A stretch of DNA of 11,768 nucleotides from the NCBI GenBank assembly GCA_946531975.1, contig CAMNAY010000023.1, positions 1-11,768 of the forward strand, in the 5' to 3' direction. The position numbers were made by a program, and so were the translations under genes. The notes beneath the pieces are model-generated. The model was not told the DNA's origin. It worked only from the letters and a program-made list of their open reading frames with translations, and did not search any database. Below are positions 1 through 4,338 of the stretch, piece by piece (within the stretch, counting starts at the first letter, position 1; every line of letters starts with the position of its first letter). Source of the stretch: an uncultured Ruminococcus sp. (GTDB lineage Bacteria > Bacillota > Clostridia > Oscillospirales > Ruminococcaceae).

Positions 1-59
1 AGACATTTGGGGCAGGATGGAAAAGAATTCATACAAAATCACAAAAATCCGAATGCTGA

Positions 60-88
60 TTGACTTTCAGATCAATTTATGCTATACT
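60..88 (+). promoter_or_regulatory. Sigma-A promoter of ppa
   Basis: TTGACT at 60-65 and TATACT at 83-88 are separated by exactly 17 bases. The -10 is preceded by TG plus one base (80-82), an extended -10. Transcription should start near 95, giving a leader of about 37 bases. The 59 bases upstream hold no gene that I can see. Confidence 0.8.
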
Positions 89-131
89 GAAATAGAATTC
101 CCGTGTTGTGTCGTTTTTAGGAGGAAGGTTT

Positions 132-662
132 ATGAATATCTGGCATAAGATCAATCCGAAGCGCATCACACCGGACGACTTCGTTGCAGTCGTCGAAATT
201 CCCAAGGGAAGCAAAAATAAATATGAGCTGGACAAGGAGACCGGTCTGATCAAACTCGACCGCATTCTGCATACATCCACGCATTACCCCGCAAATTACG
301 GTCTGATTCCGCGTACCTACGCCGATGACAACGACCCGCTGGACGTATTGGTGCTGTGCTCCGAAACGCTCTTTCCTATGACGCTGGTTCGCTGTTATCC
401 GATCGGCGTCATTCGTATGCTCGATCAGGGACACCGTGACGACAAAATCATCGCGATCCCGTTTGATGACCCCAATTACAACAGCTATACGGATATCGCT
501 GACCTCCCCTCCCACATCGTCGAGGAGATGATCCACTTCTTCTCCGTCTACAAGGAGCTGGAGGGCAAATCGACCGCTGTCGATCAGTTCGGCGATGCCA
601 ATGAAGCGAGAAACATTATCCGCGCAGATATCGACCGCTATATTGATTGCTTCTGCAAGTAA
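132..662 (+). CDS. ppa: Inorganic pyrophosphatase, soluble family I
   Basis: Cytoplasmic enzyme that hydrolyses pyrophosphate to two phosphates, pulling forward reactions such as nucleotide polymerisation and aminoacylation. The 176-residue product is the normal length for bacterial family I enzymes. The family signature is present as DNDPLDV near residues 66-72, with D66, D68 and D71 as the metal-binding aspartates, and the early VEIPKGSKNKYE segment supplies further conserved active-site residues. The ATG at 132 was chosen over one at 108 because AGGAGG at 119-124 sits 7 bases before it; the earlier ATG lies upstream of that site. It is followed after 66 bases by prs. Since PRPP use releases pyrophosphate, co-expression makes sense, and no clear terminator separates the two genes. 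Confidence 0.96.
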   Translation: MNIWHKINPKRITPDDFVAVVEIPKGSKNKYELDKETGLIKLDRILHTSTHYPANYGLIPRTYADDNDPLDVLVLCSETLFPMTLVRCYPIGVIRMLDQGHRDDKIIAIPFDDPNYNSYTDIADLPSHIVEEMIHFFSVYKELEGKSTAVDQFGDANEARNIIRADIDRYIDCFCK

Positions 663-728
663 CTGAACAGGGCATCCGCTCTGTTAGTATAGATGAAAAA
701 GTGAAGATGTGAAAGGATGTTTCAGACT

Positions 729-1883
729 ATGACCGCTGCTGCTACTGATGCTCTTTATCAAAACACGAAAAGTGTTGCGCCGATCGGCATTATCGCCATG
801 ACCGGTGCAGAACAGCTTGCACAGAAGATCGACAGCTACCTCGTCCGCTGGGCAAATGAAAACGGCTTTCCGGATAAAAGCTATCTGATCGAATGTGAAT
901 GCCCGCGCTTCGCCTCCGGCGACGGAAAGGGACTCATCAAGTCCACAATCCGCGGACTGGACCTGTTCATTGTCATTGACGTCGGAAATTATAGCTGCAC
1001 TTACAAGATGTTCGACCGTGTGAACTCCATGTCTCCGGACGACCACTATCAGGATCTGAAGCGTATCATTCAGGCTGCCTCCGGCAAGGCACACCGCCTG
1101 AATATCATCATGCCGCTGCTTTACGGCGGCAGACAGCACCGCAGAAACTACCGTGAATCCCTCGACTGTGCCTGCGCATTGCAGGAGCTTCAGGCTATGG
1201 GCGTGGACAATATCATCACCTTCGACGCACATGACCCGCGTGTCAACAATGCGGTTCCGCTCATGGGCATCGACAATGTCATCCCGTCCTATCAGGTTCT
1301 GAAGACCATGCTGCGCACCTTCCCCGACCTCGATATGTCGCCGGACAAATTCATGGTCATCAGCCCGGATGAAGGCGCACTGGGCAGAAACATGTACTAT
1401 GCAACAATGCTCGGCGTCAATCTCGGCATGTTCTACAAGCGCCGCGATTACTCCAGAGTCGTTGACGGCAAGAATCCGATCGTTGCACATGAATATCTGG
1501 GCAATCCGGTCGAAGGCAAGACGGTGTTCGTCGCAGACGATATCATCGCGTCCGGCGGCTCCATGCTGGACCTCGCAGAAAACCTCAAGGCACGCGGCGC
1601 ATCCCGCACCATCGCATATGCGACCTACGGTCTCTTTACACACGGTCTTGAGAAGTTCGATGAAGCTTACAAGAACGGCGTTCTTGATGCCGTGTTCGGC
1701 ACAAACCTCACCTACCGCATGCCGGCTCTGCTGGAGCGCGAGTGGTTCCATGAGGTCGATGTCTCCAAGTATGCTGCATATTTCATCGCTGCAATCAATC
1801 ACGATGTTTCGATCACAACGGTCATCAATCCGCATGACAAGATCGAAGCTCTGCTCGCAAAGCAGCGCGGCGAGAAGGCATAA
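729..1883 (+). CDS. prs: Ribose-phosphate pyrophosphokinase (PRPP synthetase), long form
   Basis: Makes phosphoribosyl pyrophosphate from ribose-5-phosphate and ATP, the precursor of purines, pyrimidines, histidine and NAD. The PRPP-binding loop is visible as DDIIASGGS around residues 270-278, preceded by a hydrophobic strand. The ribose-phosphate/Mg region is recognisable as FDAHDPRVNNAVP from about residue 165, in place of the more usual DLHA-type motif. At 384 residues it is well beyond the roughly 315 of classical bacterial enzymes. I recall similar long proteins annotated this way in Clostridia, but the exact activity is inferred. Start choice: an ATG at 717 overlaps the AAAGGA ribosome site (712-717), whereas the ATG at 729 stands 11 bases after it, so 729 is preferred. 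Probably co-transcribed with ppa. Confidence 0.85.
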   Translation: MTAAATDALYQNTKSVAPIGIIAMTGAEQLAQKIDSYLVRWANENGFPDKSYLIECECPRFASGDGKGLIKSTIRGLDLFIVIDVGNYSCTYKMFDRVNSMSPDDHYQDLKRIIQAASGKAHRLNIIMPLLYGGRQHRRNYRESLDCACALQELQAMGVDNIITFDAHDPRVNNAVPLMGIDNVIPSYQVLKTMLRTFPDLDMSPDKFMVISPDEGALGRNMYYATMLGVNLGMFYKRRDYSRVVDGKNPIVAHEYLGNPVEGKTVFVADDIIASGGSMLDLAENLKARGASRTIAYATYGLFTHGLEKFDEAYKNGVLDAVFGTNLTYRMPALLEREWFHEVDVSKYAAYFIAAINHDVSITTVINPHDKIEALLAKQRGEKA

Positions 1884-1899
1884 TTCCAATATCAGAAAT

Positions 1900-1943
1900 A
1901 ATCCCCGCACCGTTCATGATCTGACGGCGCGGGGATTTCTTAT
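1900..1943 (+). terminator. Intrinsic terminator after prs
   Basis: AATCCCCGCACCG (1900-1912) pairs with CGGCGCGGGGATT (1925-1937) over 13 positions with one A-C mismatch and a 12-base loop, followed by a moderately T-rich TCTTATA. It begins 17 bases after the prs stop codon. Confidence 0.8.
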
Positions 1944-1949
1944 AACAGT

Positions 1950-2716
1950 GCGCAAATAAAGGAGGCTTTCATTCCAAAGCCTCCCCTTATTTGTTATTTA
2001 ATTGTGACGGTATAGTAGAGGGAACCATATATCAATGCAGCTGACCGCCGCATTTGTTAGGAGATCATAATCATATGGGTACCATATGCCTCTCGGATCT
2101 CCAGCGAACCGACACCCCGCCGTGCTTTGGAGCATCGCCGCAAAGAGGATCAATCCCTTCCCGTCTTGTCAATGACGACTGTACCATTTGATCGGCGGCC
2201 GCTGATTGCCGTGCATGATCTTCTATGCAGTCAAGCAATCTCCGCCGGTGACTGTACCTGTTACAGTCCATTCACAACCTCTTGCTGAATTACGGCTGTG
2301 CTTCGGCACGCAGACTTACCACTCCGTCGAGTAGCAGTTTTCTGTGCCGGTTTCCATATCGGAACTGCACGTGCATAGCCGGTTCACCCTTGTGCATGCT
2401 GCACAGCACCGGCGGCAAAGCGTGCGAAAATGTCACACAGAAAACGCTGCGATTCGATTGCACGAGCCTTCGTCAATGACCGGGATGACTTCTGCCATTT
2501 CCATTGGGCTCACACACCTTTCTGAATCGGATTTAGCGGCAGGATCCCAACGCGTCTGCACACGCTTGTCACGGGAGCCGATCCGGAGACCGACCGGAAA
2601 CGCCGCCTGATTCTGTATAAAGATCAGCGAAATTGGCAGGATAAAAGCACCAAACAGGCAATTTATGATCTGTACCGTTCCTGTTTCGCTTCGGTAAGGT
2701 CTGTGCTGTTCTTTAT
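1950..2716 (-). ncRNA. Candidate large structured non-coding RNA, about 760 nt
   Basis: No protein gene is convincing here, but transcription is strongly indicated by a perfect minus-strand promoter (2723-2751) and a terminator (1954-1992). The interior is full of perfect nested stems (plus coordinates): 2060-2066 with 2096-2102 enclosing 2072-2078 with 2082-2088; 2194-2198 with 2242-2246 enclosing 2204-2209 with 2235-2240 enclosing 2212-2216 with 2225-2229; 2250-2256 with 2262-2268; 2334-2339 with 2363-2368; 2378-2383 with 2408-2413; 2645-2648/2652-2658 with 2688-2691/2680-2686; 2034-2038 with 2050-2054. A long-range helix joins the 5' end (2693-2708) to 2306-2320. Size and complexity resemble the giant ornate bacterial RNAs (ROOL, GOLLD, OLE), but I cannot assign it to any of them. 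The strand is set by the promoter; the stems alone would fit either strand. It diverges from the DUF1292 gene. Confidence 0.7.
1954..1992 (-). terminator. Terminator of the minus-strand structured RNA (probably bidirectional)
   Basis: GGAGGCTTT (1961-1969) pairs perfectly with AAAGCCTCC (1976-1984) across a 6-base loop. The stem is prolonged by AAATAA (1954-1959) pairing with TTATTT (1987-1992) around a small internal loop. Read on the minus strand the hairpin ends in TTTATTTG; read on the plus strand it ends in TTATTTGTTATTTA. It can stop transcripts from both sides, which suits its place between convergent prs and the minus-strand RNA. Confidence 0.75.
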
Positions 2717-2722
2717 GGTCTT

Positions 2723-2751
2723 ATTATAGCACATTCTTCGTCATTTGTCAA
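2723..2751 (-). promoter_or_regulatory. Consensus sigma-A promoter driving the minus-strand RNA
   Basis: On the minus strand TTGACA (2751-2746) and TATAAT (2728-2723) are both perfect consensus, separated by exactly 17 bases, and the -10 is preceded by TGC, an extended -10. This is the best promoter in the window. The predicted start is near 2716. It fires away from the DUF1292 promoter, with about 55 AT-rich bases between the two -35 elements. Confidence 0.88.
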
Positions 2752-2806
2752 TAGTTTTCTGCAACTTTTTTCATTTTTATTAGAGTTATTTTGAGAAAAT
2801 AAGGGC

Positions 2807-2835
2807 TTGACATTTTGAGGAAAATGCGGTAAAAT
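2807..2835 (+). promoter_or_regulatory. Sigma-A promoter of the DUF1292 gene
   Basis: TTGACA (2807-2812) and TAAAAT (2830-2835) are separated by 17 bases. Start is expected near 2842, giving a leader of about 55 bases. The leader contains a small perfect hairpin, CCGGA-TTCG-TCCGG (2868-2881), ending 6 bases before the GGAGA ribosome site, where it could affect translation. Confidence 0.8.
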
Positions 2836-2897
2836 AGAGGTATGCGGTTTGTGCCGTAAATATATGTCCGGATTCGTCCGGCAGAATGGAGAATCAT

Positions 2898-3248
2898 ATG
2901 CTTGATCAGAACACACCGAACGAACTGGATGAACTGAATGATACACCTGAACTTTATACACTGGTTGATGAAGAAGGCAACGAGAAGCTGTTCGAGCTGA
3001 TCGACGTCCTTGAGGAGAACGGCAAGGTTTATTTCGCGCTGATCCCGCACGTTGAGGATCCGGAGGAGCTTCTGGAGGGCGAGTGCGAGCTGGTCGTTCT
3101 TTCGGTTGCATCCGGTGAGGACGGCGAGGATATTCTGGAGCCGCTGGAGAGCGACGAGGAGTATGAGCGCATTTCCCAGATCTTCATTGACCGCCTCGAT
3201 GCGGACTATGACGATGAAGACGAGGATGAAGCTCAGCAGTCTGAGTGA
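2898..3248 (+). CDS. DUF1292 (YrzB-like) family small acidic protein
   Basis: A 116-residue, very acidic cytoplasmic protein of unknown function. It matches the DUF1292 pattern: a short core beginning near LYTLVDEEGNEKLFELID, a strand stretch VYFALIPH, then a glutamate-rich segment and a second strand ELVVLSV. It ends in an acidic tail (YDDEDEDEAQQSE) with no membrane segment or signal peptide. In many Firmicutes a family member lies in a ruvX/alaS-region cluster; here it stands alone with its own promoter between two non-coding RNA genes. The start at 2898 is preferred because GGAGA (2888-2892) lies 5 bases before it; an in-frame ATG at 2886 has no ribosome site. No good hairpin follows before the next promoter at 3290. 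Confidence 0.85.
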   Translation: MLDQNTPNELDELNDTPELYTLVDEEGNEKLFELIDVLEENGKVYFALIPHVEDPEELLEGECELVVLSVASGEDGEDILEPLESDEEYERISQIFIDRLDADYDDEDEDEAQQSE

Positions 3249-3289
3249 TTCTATCCAAAATTCAGATATATTTTTGTGAAATTTACCCA

Positions 3290-3318
3290 TTGATTTTTTC
3301 CTGAAATCATGGTATACT
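3290..3318 (+). promoter_or_regulatory. Sigma-A promoter of the 6S-like RNA
   Basis: TTGATT (3290-3295) and TATACT (3313-3318) are separated by 17 bases, with TGG before the -10 (extended -10). Start is predicted near 3325. No start codon with a ribosome site and a sustained open frame follows, supporting an RNA gene. Confidence 0.82.
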
Positions 3319-3324
3319 AATCAC

Positions 3325-3563
3325 AACAAGGAAAGAACATTCTGCCTTGTACGAGCAAGCCTGATTTGATATAATCCAACATTTGTGAATAGGGAATCCA
3401 GCTCTGTGTCAGAATTGCAGGCCTCCCGCTTCGGCGGTAGCAGGGAGCATGAGAGGCACAGGCAGATACCCACCTGCTTCGGGCGGGTTTTATTCTTCGG
3501 GCGACGGCAAGGCGGACCTTTAAAAATAACAGGCGGATTCTATGCGGAATCCGCCTGTTTTTT
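3325..3563 (+). ncRNA. Autonomous structured small RNA, 6S RNA candidate
   Basis: A unit of about 240 nt with its own promoter and perfect terminator and no coding potential. It folds as a long interrupted rod. P1: 3341-3349 with 3508-3516, 9 pairs including one G-U. P2: 3359-3364 with 3497-3502. P3: 3368-3377 with 3486-3495, interrupted. A large open internal loop follows, then P4: 3404-3408 with 3457-3461, and a terminal stem 3423-3427 with 3443-3447 capped by a cUUCGg loop. A closing stem, a central bubble and an apical arm is the layout of 6S RNA, which mimics an open promoter and binds sigma-A RNA polymerase. I do not recognise it by sequence, so RNA gene status is firmer than the family name. 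ACAAGG (3326-3331) can alternatively pair with CCTTGT (3345-3350), competing with P1. Confidence 0.65.
3529..3563 (+). terminator. Strong intrinsic terminator of the small RNA
   Basis: ACAGGCGGATTC (3529-3540) pairs perfectly over 12 bases with GAATCCGCCTGT (3547-3558) across a 6-base loop, and the right arm runs into a tract of six T (3558-3563). A weaker GC-rich hairpin followed by TTTTATT lies earlier, at about 3470-3494; it may instead be part of the RNA fold. Confidence 0.9.
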
Positions 3564-3630
3564 GCTGTCCGTTGTTCCGGATGTCTGCACCGCTCCCCTC
3601 TCCGCATACTTTATGTTATAGTATCCGCGG

Positions 3631-3659
3631 TTGCATTTCCGGCTGTTTTCTGTTATAAT
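3631..3659 (+). promoter_or_regulatory. Promoter of the sigma/anti-sigma operon
   Basis: TTGCAT (3631-3636) and TATAAT (3654-3659) are separated by 17 bases, with TGT before the -10 (extended -10). It looks like a housekeeping promoter rather than an ECF-type autoregulated one. An inverted repeat ATACT-9-AGTAT (3606-3624) lies 6 bases upstream of the -35 and could be an operator, but it is AT-rich and short. Confidence 0.72.
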
Positions 3660-3664
3660 AGGAA

Positions 3665-3771
3665 AGTCCTCCAAAAAAATCCGCAATTTTTGTGACGCCG
3701 GCATTCCTGCTGCTGTCAATAATATTAGAGGGACCTCAAAGGACGTCAAATCTACGAAAGGAGATGACTGT
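3665..3771 (+). promoter_or_regulatory. Leader of the sigma operon with repeat and possible ribosome-site occlusion
   Basis: The roughly 105-base leader holds a near-perfect tandem repeat, GGACCTCAAA then GGACGTCAAA (3731-3750). At its predicted 5' end AGTCCTCC (3665-3672) is complementary to GGAGATGACT (3760-3769) apart from a 2-base bulge. This second segment contains the AAAGGAG ribosome site of the sigma gene, so the 5' end could mask it. The pairing is visible; regulation is inference. Confidence 0.35.
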
Positions 3772-4338
3772 ATGCACAGCATCACGGACGAACAAATCGT
3801 TTCACTCTACTTTGACCGCGACCAGCAGGCAATCGCGCATACACAGCAAAAATACGGCGGACTTTGCCGCAGCATCGCAAACAGCATTCTCGGCAACCAT
3901 GAAGACGCAGAGGAGTGCCTGAACGATGCCCTGCTGAAAATGTGGGATTCGATCCCGCCGGCAAAGCCAAAGAGCCTGATCGCATACCTGTCCGTTGCTG
4001 TCCGCAATCTCGCCTGTAACCGCAGAGCATCCAACCGTGCAGAAAAACGCGGCGGCGGCGAGGTCGCAGCAGCACTGTCTGAGATTGAGAATATTCTCGC
4101 TGCACCGGATAACCCGGAACAGGTGATCGACAAAATGGCGCTCAGTGATGCGATCAACCGGTTTCTGGACGGACTCCCCGCAGAAACAAGAGTCATGTTC
4201 GTCCTGAGATACTGGAGCAATCTCAGCATCAAAGAAATCGCGGATAAATGCTGTGTCGGTCAGAGCAAGGTCAAAATGACGCTTCTTCGTACCCGAAACG
4301 ACCTGAAATCGCAGCTTGAAAAGGAGGGCATCTTATGA
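3772..4338 (+). CDS. ECF-type (sigma-70 family) RNA polymerase sigma factor
   Basis: A 188-residue cytoplasmic sigma factor of the extracytoplasmic-function class. Region 2 spans about residues 8-80, including the YGGLCRSIANSILGNHEDAEE segment that binds core enzyme and the DALLKMW helix. Region 4 spans about 126-180 with LPAETRVMFVLRYW followed by the helix-turn-helix SIKEIADKCCVGQSKVKMTL, which reads the -35. No region 1 or 3 is present. The ATG at 3772 is chosen because AAAGGAG (3757-3763) stands 8 bases before it; a much longer in-frame extension to 3631 would start inside the promoter and has no ribosome site. The stop codon overlaps the next start (ATGA, 4335-4338), so the two proteins are translationally coupled and probably act as a sigma/anti-sigma pair. 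Confidence 0.92.
   Translation: MHSITDEQIVSLYFDRDQQAIAHTQQKYGGLCRSIANSILGNHEDAEECLNDALLKMWDSIPPAKPKSLIAYLSVAVRNLACNRRASNRAEKRGGGEVAAALSEIENILAAPDNPEQVIDKMALSDAINRFLDGLPAETRVMFVLRYWSNLSIKEIADKCCVGQSKVKMTLLRTRNDLKSQLEKEGIL

Noticed and set aside
684..1910. Minus-strand frame of 408 residues opposite prs
   Set aside because: Shadow of the prs reading frame; Cys/Asp/Val-biased product, no ribosome site.
2071..2271. Minus-strand open frame of 66 residues with a possible AGAGG ribosome site
   Set aside because: It lies inside the structured RNA, its codons are dictated by palindromic stems (2072-2088, 2194-2246, 2250-2268), and the product has an odd His/Arg-rich composition unlike neighbours. 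A dual-function RNA cannot be fully excluded.
2277..2434. Decayed transposase or group II intron remnant
   Set aside because: A minus-strand segment resembling an intron domain V-like hairpin was examined, but there is no GUGYG 5' end, no reverse transcriptase and no terminal repeats.
2282..2610. Plus-strand open frames of 65 and 88 residues
   Set aside because: No ribosome site or promoter on this strand, overlapping frames of poor composition, and antisense to the inferred minus-strand RNA.
2527..2729. Plus-strand frame without a start codon that reads plausibly (GADPETDRKRRLILYKDQ...)
   Set aside because: Considered as a decayed gene fragment. It has no start, runs into the perfect minus-strand promoter, and I recognise no family. 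The RNA explanation accounts for more of the region.
3399..3490. Cobalamin or c-di-GMP riboswitch in the small RNA
   Set aside because: Short look-alikes (GGGAATCC, GGTAGCAGGG) are present, but the required conserved boxes are missing and no gene is carried in the transcript.
3385..3621. Plus-strand frame of 78 residues
   Set aside because: No ribosome site; it crosses the structured RNA and its terminator.
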